Of a DNA stretch of 64,000 nucleotides, positions 1 to 12,100 are shown piece after piece (the first letter of the stretch is position 1; each line of letters starts with the position of its first letter). Source of the DNA: Bolinopsis microptera. Lineage: Eukaryota > Ctenophora > Tentaculata > Lobata > Bolinopsidae. The notes beneath the pieces were generated by a model that did not search any database, was not told where the DNA came from, and worked only from the letters and a program-made list of their open reading frames with translations. The DNA lies in NCBI RefSeq assembly GCF_026151205.1, contig NC_087075.1:5200858-5264857 (forward strand), written 5' to 3'. Position numbers and translations under genes: made by a program.

Positions 1-3000
1 TTGTTCGAGATGGCTTGATCCAATCATAGTTAGAAACGTTAGAGGAACAAAGGATATTTGGTGTGAGCTTTGTTTGGTGTGCAAAGTGCAAAACGGCTTT
101 GTTATTTGAAATATCTGAATGCGTTCTTGCGGGCGAGATTTCTTTCAGCACTACCAATAATGAGTTGGAGAATGGAGATATCAGGTGAAGATACTTGATT
201 TTCATTGGATATCCTGACTCTACAGGGGTTACTTAACGTCTCAGAATTTAAAACACCATCATTCATCATTGGGAATCACTGAGCTCATGAAACAACTATA
301 CCGAATAAACAAGCCTACTTATTGGTTTACATAATAATGGGAAGTTACCATTGGTTGTCTTGGTTACCATTGGTTGTCTTGACATCATATAACCCTTTCT
401 CATTAGCTGACTCAAGGATGAATATTGATAAAGTTGACAGTCCAGATATTGGGTAAGTAGGTCTCGCTCGTGTGTTAAGCCGGCTATCACGTGTCTTCCA
501 TATTGGTCTCTGATTGGTTGTCAGTTGGAAAATCATATTATTCTTTATGCAGGCAACCATTTGTTTCAACATTTTGCTGAAATAACAGCAAGGTGCGAGG
601 GCGAGATTTCCAAAACGAGAGAAAAAGTTCGCATTGTCAATCAGGGTTTGGTAACACGTGACCAGGGTTTTGTTGCCATGTGACTATGGTATGTTGCCAT
701 GTGACCAGTGTTTTGTGTCATGTGACCAGAGTAAGGGGTCCCATTCTTTAGCTCTATCTTTTTCTCACCCCAGCTCGCTTCCTTCACTTGCTCATTTTTG
801 TTATTATCAGAGGGGAGAACATCCACCAAAACCTGATCCAACCACAGAATATCAATTACGAGCCGATTCTCCATTACGCACGCCAATCAGAACAGGAGAA
901 GAAATACATTGACCGATCAGAGAGCAGCAGGAAGACACGTGACAGCCGGTTCTTAGAAAGTGGGGGAAATGTGTCAAGTAGAAAAGGGAGAGGCAGGCTC
1001 TATGAGCAGAAAAAAAATTTCAAAGGATTACAGAAATGAAAATTAACTGACCAGCGGAACCTTATCTCACGGTACCTAAATAGAGCTATTTCACTTCCAT
1101 TTCACTTATTTCACTTATTATTGAATTCTTTTCTTATAACTCTAACTACATCACGACATTGCGATGGACATTAAAACGGTTAATGTTTATCCCCAAAGAT
1201 CTTAAATTTGTGAAGAAAATGTTGCATTAAATAATTTTCTTTAAAAATGTTCTCTAAAAAAAACATAACTATTTCTCATTTTGTAACACCTTATGTTTCG
1301 ATCAAGCCGACTAAATGGAAACTGTTGTCCACTAACTGACCTACTCCAGAAAACGGCCCTAACACGGACCTACACCTAGCTCCACCTTGAAAAGAACCAA
1401 TCAGCAGCCAGAGTTAGCAACAATCCACCAATTACAGGGCAGTATCTACCGTTCCACCTGACACTGGTTAGGCTCATGATAGCACCAAACACAGTGCGAT
1501 CCCGGTGAGAAGTACACCGCATTCTAGAGCACGTCTAAATCTCCCTCAGAAAACCTCTCCACCAATAAGATCATCAGATATGACCGAGTAGCCAATAGGA
1601 ATTAAGCACGATCCTACCGGATCCACCTAGCGACACCACCACCTTTTCTTGTTTTGTAATTTTTAGACCGGCCCGACCCCTGGTACTGCTTGTTCACTCC
1701 GAGTTTGACCGGATAGTTAACCGAGAGATGAGGTGGTTTTAATGATGACAAGATCGTTAAAAAAGAACGGGAGCTTGCTGTGCTAGTCGGTGGTACTCTT
1801 TATACTCGTTAACTTATCTTGTTACTGAGGTGAGACGTAGTGTTGCCAGGCAGCGGTTGTGATTGGACGCCGTGCTGTGAGCTAGACCTTGTGTCGTGCA
1901 GAGCAGGGGAAACCTTTTCAAGCCTCTAAACTTTACTTGTTGCCATGGTTACACCTTGTAGGCACTAAAATTGTAATCCCTCAAAATATGGAGATAGAAA
2001 GATTGCAGGCGGACGTGGTGTGTGATGATTTGGTAACATGTTACCGCAAGGCAGGATGGTTAGCGGTGATCAGTTTGAAAACATTTGAAATATACTATTC
2101 CCTGGCGTTGTTCGACTATTGTCGACACTTTTAGCTTTTTAGGAGCTGTCGTTTAGGTTTAGTCAGGTTCTGGAAACTAATTTACTACGATATGGCAATA
2201 TTTGTTGGATATGTTTGAGCGTTAGATACAGCCGGAAATGTAATGGGATTGAAAAATATTACTCAGATCTGAGAACGAGAGAGAGAAAGAGAAAGATAGT
2301 TTTGTTATAACGGGTTTTTTGAGCGGTTAGGTTTTATAAATATATTACAGGTCGCATATATTTATTGTGGATTCAACATAGTATTTAGTAGTTTTAGCTT
2401 AACCTAAAAACTTAGGGTAGTTTAGAGAGTATCTCTCTGCTGCGAACCCTAATCAATCCTAAGAAAAGAAGATATTAGAGCGTGTCTACTGTTTATGTTC
2501 ACTGTTTCTGATCATAGACACCCAGAGTTCCTAAAGAAACGATGCTAAACACGTCAACAGATAGTGATCCTGGAAATGCAGCTGACTGCTCCAGTTCACT
2601 AAGAAATGAGACTAATGATCCTCTCCAGAGCACTCCTACAACTACAGTGTCTGAGTGAACTTGACAGGTCCCCCTCACTAACACTCTGTGATCCTGTCTT
2701 CAGGAGGACGCGCCGTTTGATCTGTTGCCATGGTTACACTGTCTTCCTGACAACTCCAACTCCTAACACATCTCTGCTAACTTCTCTCTCACACCGGATA
2801 TTCCTTTGTGCGTGTGTGTTGTGCTGTATGGCCGGCCTGTTGCCATGGTTACACCCCCTCTCTCCACCAAAAACCCTCTCTTTTTCTCACGTGGATCTGT
2901 TACTTGCAGTCTACTTGTCTCCCCAAACTCACATCACCCCGTGCCAACCTGCTATGACAACCGCACGTGTAACCATGGCAACGTTCCGTCACACTACCAT

Positions 3001-4094
3001 GACAACCCAACAGTGCAAACAGATAAGACAGAACAAGTTTACAAGGTGATCTGCAGTTTTACACGGGTCACGTGGTGACCCGGGGGAGTTCCGGGGTCTG
3101 ATTGGGCGAGAGGGTGTCAGGTGGGCTGTGTCAGGTGGGCTACTCCTAATTAACAATCATTGGAGGAGAAGCTCTATATCTGCTCTAAGCAGGATCGGTA
3201 AAAAGTTCCCAGGATCCGCTCGCATAGTTCACAAACCTTAAAATAACGGCTACGTGTCACCTGCCACCGGGAAATGGCTGTGTGAACCAATTGGAGTTCA
3301 TGGTAGCTGTCACGTGGGGTTTGGTAGCCAATCAGGGGTGGTTGCATGTGCAGTTCCACGCAGAGTTTCGTCTAGAAGGTAGTCAGGCAGATGGAAAGAA
3401 AAATTGGAAATCACATTGCAGTTAGACTGTTTGTTGAGATCGTCTGGATCCAACGATTAATTTATTATCATGACTTGTCAAGTAAAGAATAACTCGCTTA
3501 CTTAACTGAAGTTTACTCAAATCATATTAGCGGGAAAAATTGCTTCGATTTTACGATCATAAATCGTTCACGATTCTAGATGAAACATTTGTTGGGATGA
3601 AAATATTTTTGAACGCACTACAGGGGCTCATCAAAGAGATATGTGAGATGAAGTGTTAGCTTTCTAAAATAATACAAGTGGATCAAACATATTCAGTGCC
3701 AATTTAAGATGGATTAAAAGTTAACTGTTACATTTTCCCGGCCGGTTTCTAGATTTATCCTGATACCAACTGCCAGCTCTGGCAGTATTCATACAATGTT
3801 TTGACATTCTCTTGGCTCGACTGCAACAGTGAAAGAAAAAGGAGGGAGTGTGGTAAGTTTGTGTCAACTCTTTTCAAAGCAAGAACCGACGACTCCAGAT
3901 CTGTGTTCAGCATGGGGTAAAGTGATGAGACTAACAACTTACATCTTACCACGTGGTCTGTTTATACTCCACGTGGTCTGTTTATTTGCCCACGTGATCT
4001 GATTATTTGCCCACGTGCTTTGAGTTTTAACCACGTGGTAGGAAGGGCATCTGAAAGATCCCTGACTGCCCCGGTGAGATCAACCCAACTACCG
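1..4094. other. Flank of the SAM-domain gene, no secure gene
   Basis: No convincing complete gene was seen. A splice-like 46-base open segment at 407-452 on the plus strand (pyrimidine-rich acceptor, GTAAGT donor) has no partner of matching phase that I could find. Several CCATGGTTAC / CCATGGCAAC motifs (about 1940, 2727, 2840, 2973) and CACGTG sites (for example five between 3950 and 4035) are present. Long open frames here are low-complexity or lack splice context. Confidence 0.4.
2518..2658 (+). CDS. Possible terminal exon, acidic Ser/Thr-rich
   Basis: An AG acceptor is followed by 46 open codons and a TGA. The peptide begins TPRVPKETMLNTSTDSD and is rich in Ser, Thr, Asn and Asp, a composition unlike the surrounding AT-rich noncoding DNA. 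No upstream exon of matching phase was identified and no domain is recognisable. It could be the last exon of an otherwise unseen plus-strand gene, or a chance open frame. Confidence 0.18.
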   Translation, partial: TPRVPKETMLNTSTDSDPGNAADCSSSLRNETNDPLQSTPTTTVSE

Positions 4095-4193
4095 TTATGT
4101 GTTTAACAGTGATGCTACTGGGAAACGGTCCTTTGACTTGGCCGTGTTCCGCGTCCTGTTTAACTCTTGAAATGGGGGAATTCCTGACCGGCA
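4095..4193 (-). CDS. Candidate last exon of the SAM-domain gene
   Basis: On the minus strand a good pyrimidine tract ending CCCTTTAG precedes an open segment that, read in the phase left by exon 7 (phase 0), gives 32 residues starting CRSGIPPFQELNRTRN and then TAA. The peptide is basic and hydrophilic, as expected for a disordered tail. A second frame over the same DNA (4027-4233) stays open longer but does not match the exon-7 phase. The link across the 41-bp satellite intron is inference only. Confidence 0.28.
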   Translation of the reverse strand, partial: CRSGIPPFQELNRTRNTAKSKDRFPVASLLNT

Positions 4194-4640
4194 CTAAAGG
4201 GAACCCCGGACAAAAGGAGTGAAGTAACATCACGTGACCAATTCTTAAAACGAGAAAAATACTAAGATTTCAATTTCTGAACCTCGCAAAAGGCCAATCC
4301 TTGGCTGAATTTATTAAAGTGAATCTGTATTTTATACTTTAAACGACGGATCTGTTTAAACCAGCTAAATGAGAGAGAGATGCCCTGAAAGATTGTAACT
4401 AGGGTCAGTTCAATCAGGTCCCGACAAAATCCCAGCACTTTGTTCAATATTACCGACTAGGAACCTCCCCCCTCTTCCACCCAACCTCCACCCTCTTCCA
4501 CCCAACCTCCACCCTCTCCCGAAGAACCTCAACCATCTTTAGGGGAAGTTCCGGCTTAACACACGAAGTTACTTGTTGTTGATCACTTTGTTGGGGAGTT
4601 GTTACTTTGTTACACTGCGCACAAGGCAAAATAGTGAGGG

Positions 4641-5923
4641 AGTTGTGTAACTAGTGGCTGCTAGAATTAACTGTGGTAACTAGTTGTGTAACTAGTGGCA
4701 ACTAGAATTAACTATGGTAACTAGTTGTGTAACTAGTATAGTGGCTGCTAGAATTAACTATGGTAACTAGTTGTGTAACTAGTGGCAACTAGAATTAACT
4801 ATGGTAACTAGTTGTGTAACTAGTGGCTGCTAGAATTAACTGTGGTAACTAGTTGTGTAACTAGTGGCAACTAGAATTAACTATGGTAACTAGTTGTGTA
4901 ACTAGTGGCTGCTAGAATTAACTGTGGTAACTAGTTGTGTAACTAGTGGCAACTAGAATTAACTGTGGTAACTAGTTGTGTAACTAGTGGCTGCTAGAAT
5001 TAACTATGGTAACTAGTTGTGTAACTAGTGGCTGCTAGAATTAACTGTGGTAACTAGTTGTGTAACTAGTGGCTGCTAGAATTAACTGTGGTAACTAGTT
5101 GTGTAACTAGTGGCAACTAGAATTAACTATGGTAACTAGTTGTGTAACTAGTGGCTGCTAGAATTAACTGTGGTAACTAGTTGTGTAACTAGTGGCAACT
5201 AGAATTAACTGTGGTAACTAGTTGTGTAACTAGTGGCAGCTAGAATTAACTATGGTAACTAGTTGTGTAACTAGTGGCTGCTAGAATTAACTGTGGTAAC
5301 TAGTTGTGTAACTAGTGGCAACTAGAATTAACTATGGTAACTAGTTGTGTAACTAGTGGCTGCTAGAATTAACTAGTGGTAACTAGTTGTGTAACTAGTG
5401 GCAGCTAGAATTAACTGTGGTAACTAGTTGTGTAACTAGTGGCAACTAGAATTAACTATGGTAACTAGTTGTGTAACTAGTGGCAACTAGAATTAACTGT
5501 GGTAACTAGTTGTGTAACTAGTGGCTGCTAGAATTAACTATGGTAACTAGTTGTGTAACTAGTGGCTGCTAGAATTAACTGTGGTAACTAGTTGTGTAAC
5601 TAGTGGCAACTAGAATTAACTGTGGTAACTAGTTGTGTAACTAATGGCTGCTAGAATTAACTATGGTAACTAGTTGTGTAACTAGTGGCAACTAGAATTA
5701 ACTATGGTAACTAGTTGTGTAACTAGTGGCAACTAGAATTAACTGTGGTAACTAGTTGTGTAACTAGTGGCTGCTAGAATTAACTGTGGTAACTAGTTGT
5801 GTAACTAGTGGCAACTAGAATTAACTGTGGTAACTAGTTGTGTAACTAGTGGCAACTAGAATTAACTGTGGTAACTAGTTGTGTAACTAGTGGCAGCTAG
5901 AATTAACTATGGTAACTAGTTGT
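4641..5923 (+). repeat. 41-bp satellite array, about 31 copies
   Basis: Head-to-tail units of 41 bp, each carrying GTAACTAGTTGTGTAACTAG followed by a variable core GGCTGCTAG, GGCAACTAG or GGCAGCTAG and then AATTAACTRT. Core types often alternate along much of the array, suggesting amplification partly as an 82-bp dimer. Each unit contains ACTAGT palindromes and a short inverted repeat. One unit near 4736 carries a small insertion. The array lies 3' of exon 7 of the minus-strand SAM gene, presumably in an intron. Confidence 0.97.
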
Positions 5924-6197
5924 AGTTGATGGTGAGAATTGTAGTTAACATATAATGAAACTTTTGAGGGTGACATGTTTGATGGAAGTAGAGAAATTGA
6001 TGGTTGATTATTGAGTGTGGAGTGATAAAAAATGAAACTCAAACATAGAGCTATGCAGATTGAAACATAAAGGGAACATAAAGAAATCAAAACTAAAACA
6101 GAAAGCAATCAAATTGATACAGAAAGTAATACAAATTTAAAGAGAAAGTAGTACAAATTTAAAGAGAAAGTTATACAAATTGAAAGATTGAGCGTAC

Positions 6198-9100
6198 CTG
6201 GAAGATATTATCTCCAACGCTGATAGTGGGGGGCGTGTGATCTGTCGAGCTTATCTTCTCCTGCTGTTCCGCCGCCCTAACTTTAGAGAAGATACTGTTC
6301 ACGTTGTTTATCATGCTCGGTTTTATGTCCAGCATCATGTCACTGAGCGTCTGAAACAGTGGGAATGTTAACATGGAATGTTAACAGTGGGATATGTTAA
6401 CATGTTAACATGTTAATATGAGTCATGAAACAATAGGATATGTTAAGGTTTGTTAGAGGTTAGATCAGTACTTAGTGTTCTTTAGAACTGTTATTATTCC
6501 TTTATTAGAACTGTACTTTGTCGTGGTATATCAATAATTTCCTTTAACGTGCGGGGATTGGTCAATGATTTTTAGTGAGATTGGCTGGTTTCTTTCGGCT
6601 GAAGTCGCTGAAAGTCTGAAGTAAGTGAATCTAAAAAACCTCCCCGGAACTTAATCAGTAGGAAATCTTCCAACTACACGTGTGATTTGGGAGTTAAAGT
6701 GTGTTACTATGACAACTTATCAAGAAGTAGATGTCTGAATAAAGTGAATATTGCAGGAAAGGAAGACTTAAAAGCTGTAGAAGAGTCTAAAGAGGAGGGG
6801 AAGCAGTGCGTGCTAAGTGTCAGTGAGGTCACATAGTTTCAGACTTTCTTAGCGACTAGAACAAGACAGTGAAACGTTGATAAAGTTTATGGAAATGTTT
6901 TGTTTTACACGGTTATAATTCAGGTTTTAAGGATTTAGTCCTATTGTAAATTACAATAGGACTAAATCCTTAAAACCTGAATCATTACAATTTGTAATGA
7001 CTTGAAATATGTTCATGGATTCATCAAAATCATAGCCATGCATGTTTTATTTTTCAACAAATCCAAATTGTATGTGACTTATAAGTGTGTTAATGTTACA
7101 CATTATCAGACCTTTCTAAATTTCTAAATTTACCAGAACGACTGTAAAACTTTGAGATACATTAAAGAAAAAAGCTAAGCTCAAACTTGGTTTATTTTTA
7201 TAAATCCTAAAATTTCGGAGCGAGATCTTCCTACTTTTCCAAGGAGAACTCAGCCGATACCGTAGTATTTTTCGGGTAAATGAAGGTACTGGTAATATTG
7301 TGGCACAAATATTTCCAATTCTCTCGTATTTGTCGAAAGTGAAGACACTGAATTCCATTAGCGAGGTGAAGACAATGACTGTACCCGACACCCGTGACAT
7401 CAAACTTTTTAATTCATTACAACTCCAACACTTTCACCTCACACAATAGATGTGGATTCTGGTAGGGAGGTGAAGCATGTTTGTTTGGCACGTGACAGCG
7501 ATTTAACCAATCAGCTTCCACTATTATATTGACCAATAAAACCCCAAAATCACTGTCATAACACTTTCACCCTGTACAATTATAACTTTATACTAGCAAT
7601 ACAATGTGGGTGGCTGGTCCCCTTAGGGGCTGATACCAATGCAGTGAATATTAGCACGTGCAGTGAATATTAACACGTGCTGGGATATTGTGTCACGTGC
7701 TGGGATGTTGTGTCACGTGCTGGGATGTTGTGTCAAAAGCAGTGTTTTCCCGAAATTTCCCGTGCAAAACCAGTGCTTATACTTCTAAAATAGGCCTATC
7801 TGCAGACAAAACAAAAGTCACGTGACCTTAAATTCACTTTTATCGGGTGAGGCTACTGGAATACTGGCATGTGATTGGTCATTGTATTTCTGATAAATGT
7901 TCTGGTTGGTCAGTTAGTGCCGTGCTCCCATGAGTCACTTGACTGCTGTAGAAAACCAAAGAGGAGAAGTCATGTGGTGTGAATACTGAGCACTGATTGG
8001 ATGATTTAAACCACGTGGTGGGGAGACTGTTCTTTGATTGAATGAGAGGGTGGGGTGGGGCAAAGTTGTGAATTAGGGGGTTTAAAAACCAGGTAATGTA
8101 AATATGGGCTAAAGGGGCAGCCACCTGTTGGCGAAGTAAGTCAAGTAAACCAGGGAATTATTTCTAACTTCTCAGCCATTTCCATTTTAGTCGCTCCCCA
8201 GTTTATTAACTGTGTCTCGACTCAACTAAACCTCAGGAATTAACTGTTATAGGAGTGGGCTACATAAGCTACATAAGCTGCATATTCCTACGAGTAGTTT
8301 AGATTCCAGCATATTATCATTTAGCCAAAATTACTTTCATCTTGGCTAAATGAAGTAACGATGACATAATTTACCAAGATATTTTCAAATCCTTGAAATG
8401 CTGTCCCACATAATCAGCTAGCTTTTAACTAGAGCTAAAAACGTGTCTTTCACCCAGTGGCTAGCTCTGTAGCAAGGAATTATGGTATATTTGACAAGTA
8501 AATTGTTTAATGAGAACCTGAAATGATAGCCTGATTTACATTTTAAAATCCATAAATTCCTACAAATCCACAATATGGTTGTTGTTTTCAGCTAATAACC
8601 AGAGAGTAAAAACATGAAATTCACTCTGTTAACTAAAATCGACAGTACCTTTGACAAGAAAATTGGTTAATTACCGAAATGCGCCAATTTAGTGAATATT
8701 TTCAACTCGTACAGAAGGACCATTCTGAGAAGACAGACACGTGGTGTGACATCATATCACATGGTATGACGTCATGTCACGTGGCTTGCAGGACCATGCA
8801 TGGCATTTGTTGAAACTAATAACCGGGTAGAGTTGAAAACATGTTGTTCTCGATCACATGACATGTTGTTCTCGATCACGTCTTGTAAGGTATATAGTAT
8901 TATGGTGACTTGTTGTACACTTGACAAGTAAATTGTTTAATGAGGACCTAAAATGCGCCAATTTAGTGAACATGTCAAGACCACCTGTTGTTGGCCGTGA
9001 AAATACGAAAAAATACGGAGCGATGTGATTGGTGGGCGAGGTTGGGTTCTGGCTTGTGATTGGGGACTGTGTTTTGATTGGGGGAGAGGTGATGGTATTA

Positions 9101-12100
9101 TTTACATATCAGTATCTGTGAAGAAGGGCTGAGAATTGGGGGCAAGGAAAATGATCAATAGAGCTAAATGAATAGATTGTTGAATTTTAGAACATCACAC
9201 AGCACGCTGATTTGCTCATTTACCAATGTATCACGATGTGTGGGGTAATAAAATAAAAGGGTAAAATATGTGCTAATATGACAGGGGAAATGTCGATGGT
9301 TACAAGAGATGACCGGGCAGCTTCAGGTTTACCCAATTATAAAATTAGTAGAACAAAAGTTTCCTCCTCTCGATCGATCTGTAATACAGATGACTCACGC
9401 CTGGAAATTCGGGGGAAACTTTTGTCAGATTTGTAGATTTATTCCCCGTATTGACACTTGGAGACACAAGTTTTAGGCAAGCGTTGACCAAATTTTAGCA
9501 CGCTCTTTATGAGTAAAGATTTTTTGGCTTTTGGAAATGCTGCATTCCATGCTGACATAATTCAGGTTTCAAGAATTTGTTGTGTTCTAATCCATTGTAA
9601 AATCACAATTACGAAAGTCAAAAGCTGAATAATGTATCATCTCACCAAATTCAAAATTATATGTGACTGATCAGAAATTAATTAATAACTAATTATAATG
9701 ATTACGTAATTACTAATTAATCATACGTTAAAAACGTACCGTGGAAGAGGGAGCACTGACGGGTGAAAGTGAGGCAGCATCACGTGACACATCACGTGCG
9801 GAGTCGTTGTCACGGTAACAGCCCGTTACCGAGGAGATCTGGGGGATGGGTTTCAGGACTTGTCCGGGCAGGATCTTCTGATGGTTATCAGCTGGGTTGG
9901 CGGCCACTCCCAGTAGAGACTGAGAGGTTAAATACGTGTTAAATATACGTACTTACGTATTGTTTTGCAAAAATACACATAAAAACGTAAAAACGTACAC
10001 ATAGCAAAATAAATCTTGGTAAAAATTGATAACTGAAAAATATCCTTCAGAAATGAAATTACCGTACCCTGACTGAAGAAGCTAAGGAGTGTTGAGAAAG
10101 GGCTCGTGCCATATCAGAGTAACTGTTAAGTTTAGACAGTGCCTCTTCTAGAGATCCGTTTATCTGAAATATAGTCACGTGACCTCATGGAACACGTGCT
10201 GTGACGTCATACTGATTCATGGCGTCATATCAATCGTTTGTGCTATTTATAAGTTTTGGCTTGCGAAAATTCAAAATATGCACTGTCTGCTTACTAGTAT
10301 GTGTTCTCGAGATAAAATCACAAATTTATCAGCTTACTTGCCCATAACTGTCTTAAATATTAAATTATCTGACTGTATAATTATCTTTTTAATTAGATAA
10401 TTATTGTGTGGTTAATTATTAATTAGTTAATTTATGCAACTTACCGGGCTGGAGACAGTGGAGTGTAGCATAGTTGGAGCGAAGCTGGGAGGTGACAGTC
10501 TCATCCTCTTAGGAACATGGTACAAATCCAGGTGAGAGGGGATGTGGGCTGAGGAGAGAGAAATGTTAGACACGTGGTGTGACGTCATGTCACATGGTGT
10601 GACGTCATGTCACGTGGTGTGCCGTCATGTCACGTGACAGCTGGTATATTTTGGTGAACAATATATATTGAGCTTAGCTGCAAAACATTTATGGGAGAGA
10701 TTTAGGGAGCACCAAACCATTTTATTGTACAACAGGATAATGGGTGTTTTAAGAAATTAATACTCAGGCAGTCACACAATGGATTTTAAAATCGTTTTTA
10801 GATGTCCGATCTAGAATTGCAAATTTGGAGAGCTAAACTGTTTCTCTGTTGCAATTCAGGGACAATAGTGCTAGCACAAAGAACTCATTAATTTCATTCA
10901 GCACCCCAAAATTCTCTATCCCGCTAAAATAAATGTGTCTTCATGTAAAGAACAAAACTCAAGGAGTATCACTATTCTAAGAGGAGAATCATCAACATTT
11001 TTCATAAATCATACCAAATGATAGTAAGCAATCATATATTCAAGGAGCAAAACTACCTAGAAGACAATTGACAAAATGTATTATAAATCGTAACTATTTT
11101 AAATAAATGATATCGTAGTTTCTTATAACTAACCGATAGGAGCTCGTATAACATTGCTGGGGCTACTGATAATGGGGTTCAGTGGAGTCGGTATCATCGG
11201 TTTAGGAGGGGAGGCGATGTTCATCATAACACTCATAGCCGGAGGAGAGTTGGCACTGATAAGACCCAGACTAGAGGAGGAGGAAGTAAGGAGATGTAGA
11301 GGAGGAGAGCTGATAGGACTCCTTTTTATCTGGACAGGAGGAGAGGAGGGGGAGGAGGAGGGGAGGAGAGGGTGTGTTAGTGGGGAGGCAGGAGAAGAGA
11401 GGAGAGCTTTTCCAGGACTGCTTGCGGAGTGGAGAGGACTGGAGGAGGTACGAGTGAGAGGAGGAGAGAGACGAGGAGAGGGACTGGAGGTGGTGGGGTG
11501 GAGGGATTTCTCAGAGGGAGGTTTCGGGGAACAGTCGGGAGAGGAGAAACTTCCACCTGAAGAGATTGTTTGTTAACTTTCTTTATATAAGTTTAGTTAT
11601 GTTACATATAAGTTATGTTATATATAAGTTATGTTATATATAAGTTATGTTATGTTAAGTTTCTTTATATAAGTAAGGTAATGAATATTTAGATGTACTG
11701 ATAGATTCATCTTACTCGAATTTACCGCAAGAAAAAGTACGAGAATCACGTAATGAGTACTCCCACAGTGGTTCAGTGGGAGTGACAATCCTCCGCATGC
11801 AGTGCCAGCTACTAAACTAGCACCTTCTGCTCTCACAGCTACAAGATCACGTGATACTTCAGTCTCACCTTTCTTTGAAACGTGCTGTTCGCTTTGTAAC
11901 GTCGGTTATTTTAATCAAGGTGCTTGAGCTGGACCAATCACAGCGCCGGACGCTTAACCACGTGACATGAATTGACCAATAGAATACGAGTATTTTAGAA
12001 TTTCAGATCAAGTGATGAACACATGAGGAGATGTTGAGAATTTTGTATTTTGAAATGTGACAAGCGCGATTCAAATTCTAACATGGATGAATGTGAATGT

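Larger units (their letters stand above)
6351..9739. other. Intron 6 of the SAM gene
   Basis: No coding exon seen. It holds a perfect 65-bp palindrome near 6950, a degenerate relative of that region near 9557-9665, one end of a TAGATGTGGATTCTGG-type element near 7446, a cluster of CACGTG sites at 7650-7820 in repeated ~20-bp units, and three copies of a short dispersed repeat between 8490 and 8990. Confidence 0.6.

Noticed and set aside
11154-11576. 140-codon Gly/Glu-rich plus-strand frame
   Set aside because: It is the mirror of the Ser/Pro-rich exon 3 of the SAM gene, which has matching splice phases on the minus strand.
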